Shown here in pieces: positions 1-5,083 of a DNA stretch of 5,083 nt. Source of the DNA: an uncultured Oscillospiraceae bacterium (lineage in GTDB: Bacteria > Bacillota > Clostridia > Oscillospirales > Acutalibacteraceae); assembly GCA_900552985.1 (NCBI GenBank), contig USBP01000136.1, forward strand, positions 1 to 5,083, read 5' to 3'. Under the pieces are notes generated by a model. The model did not search any database. It was not told where the DNA came from and was given only the letters and a program-made list of their open reading frames with translations. The position numbers and the translations under genes were made by a program. Positions within the stretch are counted from its first letter, which is position 1, and each line of letters starts with the position of its first letter.

Positions 1-96
1 CGAAGGACCCATCACGGCTTTTGAAACGGTCTGCTTTTGAGCTTGTCCGCCCCTTCCTAACACAAAGGAAAAAACAACAAAACCTATCCGATAAAA
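1..96. other. Unassigned sequence downstream of ptsH
   Basis: The minus strand after the ptsH stop is T-rich (65-95) without a clear stem, so no terminator can be called. An AGGAAGGGG motif on the minus strand (50-58) resembles a ribosome binding site, but no start codon follows at a suitable distance. An open frame on the minus strand reaches the window edge, but it is too short to judge. Confidence 0.4.
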
Positions 97-360
97 TTAC
101 TCTGCAAAGCCGGATTCCACAAGCTTTACAAGCCCATCCACTGCCTGCTCCTCATCGGGGCCGCCGGCAATGATACGGATATTGGTGCCGCCCATAATCC
201 CCAGAGAAAGAACGCCAAGCAGGCTCTTCGCATTTACACGACGCTCTTCTTTTTCAACCCAGATCGAGGATTTATACTCGTTTGCTTTCTGGATAAAAAA
301 CGTTGCCGGACGAGCGTGCAGGCCAACCTGATTCTGGACAGTTACATCTTTCACATACAT
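97..360 (-). CDS. ptsH: HPr phosphocarrier protein of the sugar phosphotransferase system
   Basis: This 87-residue protein has the usual HPr length. It should take phosphate from PEP-loaded Enzyme I and pass it to sugar-specific EIIA proteins in the cytoplasm. The catalytic histidine is H15 in the motif GLHARPA (13-19). The regulatory serine is S46 in NAKSLLGV (43-50), the site that HPr kinase/phosphorylase modifies in Gram-positive bacteria so that HPr can act with CcpA in catabolite repression. The histidine separates it from Crh, which lacks it. The start at MYVKDVTV is chosen because GGGAGA lies 10 bases upstream and the alignment begins there. The open frame runs upstream to 630, but that part resembles no protein and crosses the promoter. 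No Enzyme I gene is visible beside it, and the next gene upstream on the strand is proC, 384 bases away, so it appears to be transcribed alone. Identification is firm; a regulatory rather than transport role cannot be excluded. Confidence 0.95.
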   Translation of the reverse strand: MYVKDVTVQNQVGLHARPATFFIQKANEYKSSIWVEKEERRVNAKSLLGVLSLGIMGGTNIRIIAGGPDEEQAVDGLVKLVESGFAE

Positions 361-370
361 AACGCTAATA

Positions 371-376
371 TCTCCC
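371..376 (-). promoter_or_regulatory. Ribosome binding site of ptsH
   Basis: GGGAGA on the minus strand lies 10 bases before the ATG at 360. It decides the start in favour of MYVK over the in-frame ATG at 393, which has no comparable site. Confidence 0.7.
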
Positions 377-409
377 ACACAATCAAATTTCATGTTTGCT
401 TCGCTACAT

Positions 410-437
410 ATTATATCACAAAACTTGTCTCCGTCAA
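410..437 (-). promoter_or_regulatory. Sigma-A promoter of ptsH
   Basis: On the minus strand, the -35 element TTGACG (432-437) is followed by a 16-base spacer and a perfect -10 TATAAT (410-415). A TG one base before the -10 (TGATATAAT) makes it an extended -10 promoter. Transcription should start near 403, giving a leader of about 43 bases. This supports independent, strong expression of HPr. Confidence 0.85.
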
Positions 438-528
438 CGACTTGCGGCGAGTTGCAGGCCATTTTGCGAAAATTCGGCTTGTATCCCAACCGGGACCGCC
501 TGAAAGGTTTGATGTTTGTATAATTTGC

Positions 529-551
529 ATATTGCATTTTTTGTGCAATAT
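529..551. repeat. AT-rich perfect inverted repeat (hairpin)
   Basis: ATATTGCA and TGCAATAT flank a 7-base spacer, giving an 8-bp perfect stem. No T-run follows the stem on either strand; on the minus strand the T-run precedes it, so it is not a standard intrinsic terminator. It lies about 115 bases upstream of the ptsH promoter and could be a protein binding site or a chance AT-rich palindrome. Confidence 0.5.
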
Positions 552-699
552 ATAAAAAAACCCAAGGCTTTTGTGGTGAAACATCCCAAGAAACAGGCTT
601 ATTATTTCTTGATGTGTATATACCGCGCATCGATTCAGGCGGAGAAAGCTTCTACCAGTATACTATGCCCCGTTTGGCGCAATTGTGCCGGCCGGCATC

Positions 700-731
700 A
701 AAAAAATAAAAAGCAGAGGGCAAAGTTCCTC
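700..731 (-). terminator. Possible weak intrinsic terminator after proC
   Basis: On the minus strand, GAGG (728-731) can pair with CCTC (716-719) around an 8-base loop. Three bases later comes TTTTT, A, TTTTTTT (700-712). The position just after the proC stop and the U-tract fit a terminator, but the stem is only 4 bp, so the call is weak. Confidence 0.3.
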
Positions 732-744
732 ATCCATTTTTGGG

Positions 745-1543
745 CTACAGCCTGCGATCCTTTTCCACAGCAGCGTCTACCGCCCTGCGTATGGCCGTTT
801 CAAGGCCGCTTTCCTGCAAGGCCGCAATGCCCTCGATGGTGGTGCCGCCGGGCGAACAGACCTGGTCGATCAAGGCCCATGGATGCTCTCCGCTTTCCAA
901 AATCAGCTTGGCGCTGCCCAGCACAGTCTGTGCTGCAATCTCCAGCGCGGCCTGCTTGCCCATCCCGTTTTCTAACTGCCGCCCGGGCCAGAGAATCGAT
1001 GAAAAGATATGCGAATGCCGGCGCGCTGCCGGCGATTACACCAAACAGGGGGAAAAAGCTCTCATCCAGCTCACGGATCTGGCCCACCGCGCCGAACAAC
1101 TGCGCGACCAACTGCTTGTGCTCCTGCGTGACATGCTGATTGGCGCAAAATGCGCTCATTGCGGCCCCGGCCTTGGCGTTGATGTTTGGCATCACGCGCA
1201 CCAGAGCGGGCGAAAAGCCCAGCGCTTTTTCAATAAAATCCAGCGTCTTGCCCGCCGCGATTGAAATCAGCAACGGCTTTGTTTCGCGAAGGGCGGGAGA
1301 AATATCCGGGAGCAGGGTGGAGAACACAACAGGTTTCACAGCCAGCACGACCGTTTCAGAGCGCCTGATTAGCTCCTGTGCCGTATCCGCCGCCTGCACC
1401 CCAAGCCGGGCGGCGCATTTTTGCGAAGCCTCAGGCGTAATGTCTGCGACGGCAATCTCGTCCGCCCGGTAGAGCGAAGCTGCGAGCAGCCCCTTGATGA
1501 TCGCGCCGGCCATGTTACCGCCGCCGATAAATCCAATTGTCAT
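745..1543 (-). CDS. proC: Pyrroline-5-carboxylate reductase, interrupted by a frameshift
   Basis: ProC reduces 1-pyrroline-5-carboxylate to L-proline with NAD(P)H, the last step of proline synthesis, in the cytoplasm. Once the frame is repaired the protein is 265 residues, the normal family length. The N-terminal Rossmann fold shows GFIGGGNM (4-11), AVKP (68-71), and RVMPN (116-120). The C-terminal dimerisation domain shows GSAPAF (172-177) and the family signature SPGGTT (230-235). As given, the frame is broken: residues 1-190 read in one frame, and the rest continues in another from about 972 to the TAG at 745-747. Removing one base from the T4 run at 968-971 (A4 on the coding strand) joins them as ARAAV-RNG-MGKQA, exactly as the family reads. 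Unrepaired, the protein would run to 800 with about 57 unrelated residues and lose SPGGTT. The start is supported by AAAGGAAGG 8 bases upstream. A sequencing error or a recent pseudogene are both possible. Confidence 0.92.
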
Positions 1544-1551
1544 GATAAAAG

Positions 1552-1560
1552 CCTTCCTTT
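1552..1560 (-). promoter_or_regulatory. Ribosome binding site of proC
   Basis: AAAGGAAGG on the minus strand ends 8 bases before the ATG at 1543. It supports that start together with the Rossmann motif, which begins at residue 4. Confidence 0.7.
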
Positions 1561-1686
1561 CAAACAGGATCTTGAAAACCTGTGATGTTATCAGGTCTGA
1601 TGGAGCGGCGCGGTTTGTAAAGAGACTCTCCTGACAGCCGCAGCATCCGGCTGCGCGCGCTGCATTCCATCAGCAATGCCATAAAA

Positions 1687-1715
1687 ATCATAGCATACTT
1701 TGCCTGGCCTGACAA
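1687..1715 (-). promoter_or_regulatory. Sigma-A promoter of proC
   Basis: On the minus strand, the -35 TTGTCA (1710-1715) is separated by exactly 17 bases from the -10 TATGAT (1687-1692). The -10 is preceded by TGC, giving an extended -10. The expected start is near 1680, leaving a leader of about 137 bases before the proC ATG. Confidence 0.75.
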
Positions 1716-1778
1716 TGCAATTGCCCTTTTTATCGATTTACAGAGGGACCTTTCCCGCCGATCTCTGCCGGCCGGGGC

Positions 1779-1807
1779 TTGCTTTTTACGCACCGGATTC
1801 CTATAAT
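1779..1807 (+). promoter_or_regulatory. Sigma-A promoter of the fucosidase gene
   Basis: The -35 TTGCTT (1779-1784), a 17-base spacer and a perfect -10 TATAAT (1802-1807) lie 86 bases before the ATG. Transcription should start near 1814. A small stem, ACGCC with GGCGT, lies in the leader at about 1823-1842. I see no clear CcpA or other operator. Confidence 0.7.
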
Positions 1808-1879
1808 ACTGTCGAGAAACGGACGCCGGTTTGCGCAGGCGTTTTGAGCGGAGAGCCGGGCCGTATGAAATGCGTGAGC

Positions 1880-1886
1880 AGGGAGG
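1880..1886 (+). promoter_or_regulatory. Ribosome binding site of the fucosidase gene
   Basis: AGGGAGG lies 7 bases before the ATG at 1894. It rules out the in-frame ATG at 1831, which would add 21 arginine-rich residues unlike the family and has no good site. Confidence 0.8.
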
Positions 1887-1893
1887 ATTCATC

Positions 1894-3344
1894 ATGGATC
1901 AATCACGTTTGGAGCTCTATACGTCTATCGTGCCGTCACCCCGTCAGACTGCTTTTCAGGAGAGCGGCTTTCATGTGTTTTTTCATTATGGAATCAATAC
2001 CTTCACCAATCGGGAGTGGGGGGATGGCAAGGCGCCCCCGCAGGCCTTTCACCCTACCCGCCAGAACACCGATCAGTGGGTCAAGGCGGTTGCCGCCGCC
2101 GGGGCCAGGGGGGTAATCCTGACGGCAAAGCATCACGACGGGTTCTGCCTGTGGCCGACACAGACGACGGAGTATTGCGTGCGCAACAGCCCGTATCGCG
2201 GCGGCAGGGGGGATGTTGTGTGGGAGGTGAGCGATTCATGCAGGAAATATGGGTTAAAATTTGGCTTCTATCTCTCTTTGTGGGATCGCAATGCCGCATG
2301 CTACGGGACGGCGGCCTATAATGATTTTTATATCCGACAGCTGACGGAATTGCTAACGGGCTACGGCGATATCTTCTGCGTCTGGCTGGATGGCGCGTGC
2401 GGTGCGCAAATGGATGGCAAAGAGCCGTATCCCTACGATTTTCAGCGGGTTTACAATACCGTGCGGCAGTTGCAGCCCAACGCAGTGATCTCCAACTGCG
2501 GGCCCGATATCCGCTGGGTGGGCAATGAAAGCGGACGGGCGAGAAAAAGCGAATGGAACGTGGTGCCCTCCTTTTCGTGCGAAACGCAGAACATTGCCGC
2601 CCGCTCTCAGCAGACGGAGGGGCAGGATATGAAGAAGCAAGCCTCCGACAGCCATCTTGAGGATTTGGGCAGCCGCAGTTTTCTGGCGGGTTACGACTCC
2701 TTTATGTGGTATCCGGCGGAGGTGGATGTCTCCATCCGTCCCGGCTGGTTTTATCACAAAAAGGAAGACCGCCGTGTGCGCAGCCTGCGCAACCTGCTGA
2801 AGATTTATTATGGCTCAGTGGGCGGCAACAGCCTGCTCCTTCTCAACATCCCGCCTACGCAGGAGGGCCTGCTGCACAAAAAGGATGTCAGGCGCCTGCG
2901 GGAACTGGGGGATGCGCTCCGAAGAGGGATAGCCTTCCCTGTGGAGGTGTCCCAAGTGACAGCGGATGACTGCCCGGCGGAAAATGGCCCGGAAAATGTG
3001 CTCACCTCAGGGGAGAGCTATTATACGCCGCTGCATGTCGCTGAGCGCTATAGCATCACACAGGTTTTTTCAGCTCCCCAAAAAATTGATAAAATCCTTT
3101 TGAAAGAGCAGTGCAGCTTTTCGCAGCGGGTGGAGGAATTCCGTATTTATACGCGGCGGGGGCGCAGGAGCGTTTGGCCTATCAGGGCACGACCATCGGC
3201 TTTTGCCGCTTTGCCCTGCTCAAAAGGCCAGTGTGGGCAGATGGAATCCGCCTGGAGATCACCGCTTGCCGCAATCAGCCGTATCTCCGGCAGCTGCAAG
3301 CCTATCAGGCGGCTCCCAAATCCAGAGCGCGCTTTTCAATTTGA
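1894..3344 (+). CDS. Alpha-L-fucosidase, glycoside hydrolase family 29, with a frameshift near the C-terminus
   Basis: The enzyme should hydrolyse terminal alpha-L-fucose from glycans by a retaining mechanism. Residues 26-85 hold FHVFFHYGINTF and AKHHDGFCLWP, both typical of GH29 catalytic barrels. VWLDGACG (163-170) carries the probable nucleophile D166 in the W-x-D-G-A form seen in the 1,3/1,4-linkage-preferring branch (GH29-B); E212 in VGNESG is the likely acid/base, with E220 as alternative. A C-terminal beta-sandwich starts near residue 350. There is no signal peptide or membrane segment, so it is probably cytoplasmic and acts on imported oligosaccharides. One base appears to be missing in the G5 run at 3158-3162. 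Adding one G joins IYTRRG to AQERLAYQGTTIGF, restores the family's C-terminal GTTIG motif, and ends at TGA 3342-3344, giving 483 residues. Without repair the frame runs to 3408 (504 residues) through the terminator hairpin. No fucose transport or breakdown genes are next to it. Confidence 0.9.
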
Positions 3345-3350
3345 ATCGTT

Positions 3351-3406
3351 AAAAACCGGAGAAACGGTGCAGAGCATCCTTGCTCTCCCCGTTTTTCCGG
3401 TTTTTT
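3351..3406. terminator. Intrinsic terminator, probably bidirectional, between convergent genes
   Basis: A long hairpin begins 6 bases after the repaired fucosidase stop. AAAACCGG pairs with CCGGTTTT, AAACGG with CCGTTT, and AGAGC with GCTCT around the loop ATCCTT, with small internal bulges. The plus strand ends in TTTTTT (3401-3406). The minus strand ends in TTTTT (3351-3355), so it can also end the 3437-4306 gene, which stops 30 bases away. Confidence 0.9.
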
Positions 3407-3436
3407 GAAACGCGTGTCATCGCAGGCCGGCCACGC

Positions 3437-4306
3437 CTAGAAGCCAGGCTTCCACTGATCCCATCCCTGCTGGGAAAAGGAGGCGGAGCCGTCCGCCCGG
3501 TTGCCGGAATGCTGTTGGAAATCATAAGCGTCGGTTTTTCCCCAGCTCTGCTGAGGCGGTTGCCATCGGTAGGGCTGGCCGTTTCCAGATCCATAGGGCG
3601 AAAACGTTCCCTCTGGGACGATGCCGAATTCCCAGGGGGAAGCAATGCCTCGATCCAGCGCATTTTGACGCAGCAGTTCATAATACATTGCCTGCGTTGT
3701 GTAAAGATACGGGTGCACGTACAGGTAGGAAAATCCGAGCGTGACGGTGCCTAGCAGGTGCCAGCCCAAAAAACTCAGCTCCATGGCAAAAAGGCTCCCC
3801 TTATAGCCCTTTGTGATGCGCCGGCTCAGGTTTATCGCCTGCGTGGAGGTGAGCTGTGGATTATCGTGCTGGATAAACGCCGTCATGGAGTAGGACAGGG
3901 CCTTGACGATCCCGGGGACGATCAACAGCAGCGTCCACAGCGTAATATAAATCCGTTTGAGCAGCATCGTGCAGAAATAGCGCCCATAGTGCGCAGCGGC
4001 CTCTTCATAAACGCCGGCAAGCTCCGGCCCGCTGCTGCGCAGACAACCCAGATAGTATCCCGCTATGGAAACCTGCAACGGGAGTAACAGCAATGCGATC
4101 AGGGACATGATGTTCCAGGATACGTTGATGAACTGTGTCTGATAAATCACATTGAAGGTGTTGCGCAGCTGCACATAAGTAGATGTGCCAAAATTGATAT
4201 AGTTGACGGCTTCGATTACGATGCCGGCTAAAAACAGATGCACCCATTGGCCGTTTGTAATAAACTGCCGGGCATTGGCCTTGATGGCCCTGCGGTTTAG
4301 CGCCAT
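3437..4306 (-). CDS. DUF975 family multi-pass membrane protein with a Gln/Gly/aromatic-rich tail
   Basis: This 289-residue protein has no known function. It begins MALNRRAIKANAR, the short basic amphipathic start typical of DUF975 proteins, followed by hydrophobic segments near 21-38, 63-84, 118-136 and 171-200. The family's core is recognisable: PGIVKALSYSM (131-141), a DNP turn (148-150), then AINLSRRITKGYKG (157-170) leading into LSFLGWHLL and a last PYLYTTQAMYYELL segment (199-212). Residues from about 230 to 289 form a hydrophilic tail rich in Gln, Gly, Ser, Trp and Tyr, probably disordered and on the cytoplasmic side. The start is set by GGGAGGG 7 bases upstream; the frame is open to 4447, but that part overlaps the promoter and is not protein-like. 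The gene upstream on the same strand (4494-5083) looks like a diverged relative. Family assignment is by pattern recognition. Confidence 0.85.
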   Translation of the reverse strand: MALNRRAIKANARQFITNGQWVHLFLAGIVIEAVNYINFGTSTYVQLRNTFNVIYQTQFINVSWNIMSLIALLLLPLQVSIAGYYLGCLRSSGPELAGVYEEAAAHYGRYFCTMLLKRIYITLWTLLLIVPGIVKALSYSMTAFIQHDNPQLTSTQAINLSRRITKGYKGSLFAMELSFLGWHLLGTVTLGFSYLYVHPYLYTTQAMYYELLRQNALDRGIASPWEFGIVPEGTFSPYGSGNGQPYRWQPPQQSWGKTDAYDFQQHSGNRADGSASFSQQGWDQWKPGF

Positions 4307-4313
4307 AAGGGAA

Positions 4314-4320
4314 CCCTCCC
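4314..4320 (-). promoter_or_regulatory. Ribosome binding site of the DUF975 gene
   Basis: GGGAGGG on the minus strand lies 7 bases before the ATG at 4306. It decides that start against the upstream in-frame ATG at 4447. Confidence 0.8.
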
Positions 4321-4368
4321 GTGTGAAATTCTGCGTACCGCGCACGCATATCAATGCCTTTTCACACG
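4320..4368. repeat. 9-bp inverted repeat around the transcription start and ribosome binding site
   Basis: CGTGTGAAA (4320-4328) and TTTCACACG (4360-4368) are perfect inverted copies 31 bases apart. One arm sits at the expected transcription start, just after the -10; the other touches the ribosome binding site. Because the first arm begins a few bases before the expected start, the RNA may contain only part of it, so this could be a pair of protein-binding half sites as well as a leader hairpin. Confidence 0.55.
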
Positions 4369-4370
4369 AA

Positions 4371-4379
4371 AGTATACCA
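4371..4379 (-). promoter_or_regulatory. Extended -10 promoter of the DUF975 gene
   Basis: TGGTATACT on the minus strand is an extended -10 (TGnTATAnT type). No good -35 is found at the expected distance; ACTTTT at 17 bases is poor, so the promoter may depend on the extended -10 or on an activator. The start would be near 4364, giving a leader of about 58 bases. Confidence 0.65.
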
Positions 4380-4449
4380 TCAATTGTGCGGGGAAAAGTT
4401 GATGAACTGTAAACAATTTGCGAAAATTCCGCAGAAAATCCTGTCATTC

Positions 4450-4480
4450 TATCTAAAAACGATATGAATGTATCTAAAAA
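4450..4480. repeat. Direct repeat TATCTAAAAA, two copies 21 bases apart
   Basis: TATCTAAAAA occurs at 4450-4459 and again at 4471-4480. The 21-base period is two turns of the DNA helix, so both copies face the same side. They lie about 70 to 105 bases upstream of the -10 of the DUF975 gene and just after the stop of the upstream gene. This is where an activator could bind; a chance AT-rich repeat is also possible. Confidence 0.5.
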
Positions 4481-4493
4481 TCCGTCAAATAAT

Positions 4494-5083
4494 CTATATT
4501 TCGGCGTCCCGTGCGATGGAGCGGGGCCCCCGGCTCAATGCCTGCCTTGCAAATGAGGCGCGCGATTGCTGATAATAGGGGTAAACATAGAGCGCGGGGA
4601 ACAAAAGAATACAGGATAAAATCCAGGGTGTAAAGCTCAGGGCAAAGGCGGCCGCCTGCCCCATCTGGCCATCCATCACCCGTGCGCTTTCCCGGATGAT
4701 GGCCGTCGCATGCGGCCGGTCGATCTCGTCAAACAGATAGTAGGCCAGAAGATATCTTCGGGTGACCAGCAGGTAGAAAAAAAGGCCCACAACAAAAAAA
4801 ATGCCGCCTGCCGCACAGGGGATGAGAAACGTTAAAAGCTCACTCCCAACGGTGAGTTGAAACCAGGAGATCCCCAGCAGGATCATGCCGGGCGCGCAAA
4901 ACAGAAGCCACCAACCCAGCTTGCGCACCAGGAGGCAGAGCCAAAGCGCGGCGCACTGCATTGCCCGCCGGGCAGGGCGGAAGGGCTCAAACAGCGTACC
5001 AATGCCATTGCTTCGGCCGCGGTTTGCATTCTGCCGCCAGAACCAGGCCATCCTCCCTGCCTTGAGCGGCGCGCAGAGCAGGG
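4494..5083 (-). CDS. DUF975-like membrane protein, 5' end outside the window
   Basis: The stop is TAG at 4494-4496. An ATG at 5051 would give 185 residues, but the frame stays open to the window edge and the start is probably beyond it. Two signs support this: the AGGGAGG at 5052-5058 directly abuts that ATG, with no spacing, and the related 3437-4306 protein has about 75 more residues before the matching region. Numbered from the 5051 ATG, hydrophobic stretches lie near 31-62, 72-97 and 132-160. The part AIIRESARVMDGQMG (117-131), then LSFTPWIL (138-145) and LYVYPYYQQSRASF (154-167), lines up with the neighbour's AINLSRRITKGYKG, LSFLGWHLL and LYVHPYLYTTQAMY. The end is a basic tail. No function is known, and the family call is moderate because the sequence is divergent. 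Confidence 0.7.
   Translation of the reverse strand, partial: LLCAPLKAGRMAWFWRQNANRGRSNGIGTLFEPFRPARRAMQCAALWLCLLVRKLGWWLLFCAPGMILLGISWFQLTVGSELLTFLIPCAAGGIFFVVGLFFYLLVTRRYLLAYYLFDEIDRPHATAIIRESARVMDGQMGQAAAFALSFTPWILSCILLFPALYVYPYYQQSRASFARQALSRGPRSIARDAEI

Larger units (their letters stand above)
361..744. other. Non-coding region between proC and ptsH
   Basis: I see no supportable gene in these 384 bases. The region holds the ptsH promoter (410-437), a perfect 8-bp hairpin (529-551), a 12-bp GC palindrome (686-697) and a weak terminator-like element just after proC (700-731). Open frames crossing it on either strand lack ribosome binding sites and protein-like composition. Confidence 0.6.
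1544..1893. other. Divergent promoter region between proC and the fucosidase gene
   Basis: These 350 bases hold no supportable gene. They carry a minus-strand promoter for proC (1687-1715) with a leader of about 137 bases, and a plus-strand promoter for the fucosidase (1779-1807) with a leader of about 80 bases. The proC leader contains a 6-bp hairpin, CGCAGC-GCTGCG around CGGAT, near 1640-1657, and two alternative small hairpins near its ribosome binding site. I see no T-box, riboswitch consensus or terminator in it. Confidence 0.6.

Noticed and set aside
1..96. A gene downstream of ptsH on the minus strand
   Set aside because: A ribosome-binding-like motif is present, but no start codon lies at a fitting distance and too little sequence remains to judge.
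361..630. N-terminal extension of the HPr frame up to 630
   Set aside because: It crosses the ptsH promoter, has no ribosome binding site and does not resemble any protein; HPr aligns from the ATG at 360.
686..697. 12-bp perfect palindrome TGCCGGCCGGCA
   Set aside because: It has no loop and no flanking symmetry, and sits in no clear promoter; a chance GC palindrome is as likely as a binding site.
664..736. 24-codon minus-strand frame after proC
   Set aside because: No ribosome binding site, and it reads through the T-rich tract of the possible terminator.
516..1264. Plus-strand open frames opposite proC
   Set aside because: They are antisense shadows of a well-conserved gene, with Cys/Pro/Arg-rich composition and no ribosome binding sites.
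1544..1680. T-box or riboswitch in the proC leader
   Set aside because: The T-box core sequence and a terminator stem with U-tract are both absent.
1560..1895. Minus-strand open frame of 111 residues in the proC leader
   Set aside because: It spans both divergent promoters, has no ribosome binding site and has no protein-like character; the 40-residue internal version has no site either.
3345..3408. Reading of the fucosidase to a stop at 3406-3408
   Set aside because: This uses the frame that no longer matches GH29 after 3162 and runs through the terminator hairpin.

Overview
The window looks like chromosomal DNA from a Gram-positive, clostridial-type (Firmicutes) bacterium with roughly balanced base composition. 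The grounds are strong GGGAGG-type ribosome binding sites, sigma-A promoters with extended -10 elements, an HPr that carries both the His15 and the regulatory Ser46 site, and membrane proteins of the DUF975 family, which is common in Clostridia. The species cannot be named from this sequence.

Layout: (1) 97-360, minus strand: HPr (ptsH) with its own strong promoter and apparently alone. (2) 361-744: non-coding, holding the ptsH promoter and a small hairpin. (3) 745-1543, minus: pyrroline-5-carboxylate reductase (proC), split by a single-base frameshift at an A4 run. (4) 1544-1893: a divergent promoter region, with a proC promoter and leader on the minus strand and a promoter for the next gene on the plus strand. 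(5) 1894-3344, plus: a cytoplasmic GH29 alpha-L-fucosidase, frameshifted near its C-terminus at a G5 run. (6) 3351-3406: a long hairpin that can end transcription in both directions. (7) 3437-4306, minus: a DUF975-type multi-pass membrane protein with a low-complexity C-terminal tail, its own extended -10 promoter and nearby repeats. (8) 4494-5083, minus: a related membrane protein cut by the window edge.

The genes do not form one pathway. HPr is the sugar-PTS phosphocarrier and carbon-catabolite signal, proC makes the last step of proline synthesis, the fucosidase releases fucose from imported glycans, and the two membrane proteins have no known function. The only likely functional grouping is the pair of DUF975-like proteins, which look like diverged paralogues.

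I found no CRISPR array, mobile element, tRNA, rRNA or clearly new system. The points most worth a second look are the two single-base homopolymer frameshifts, the tandem DUF975 paralogues, and the repeats around the promoter of the 3437-4306 gene.
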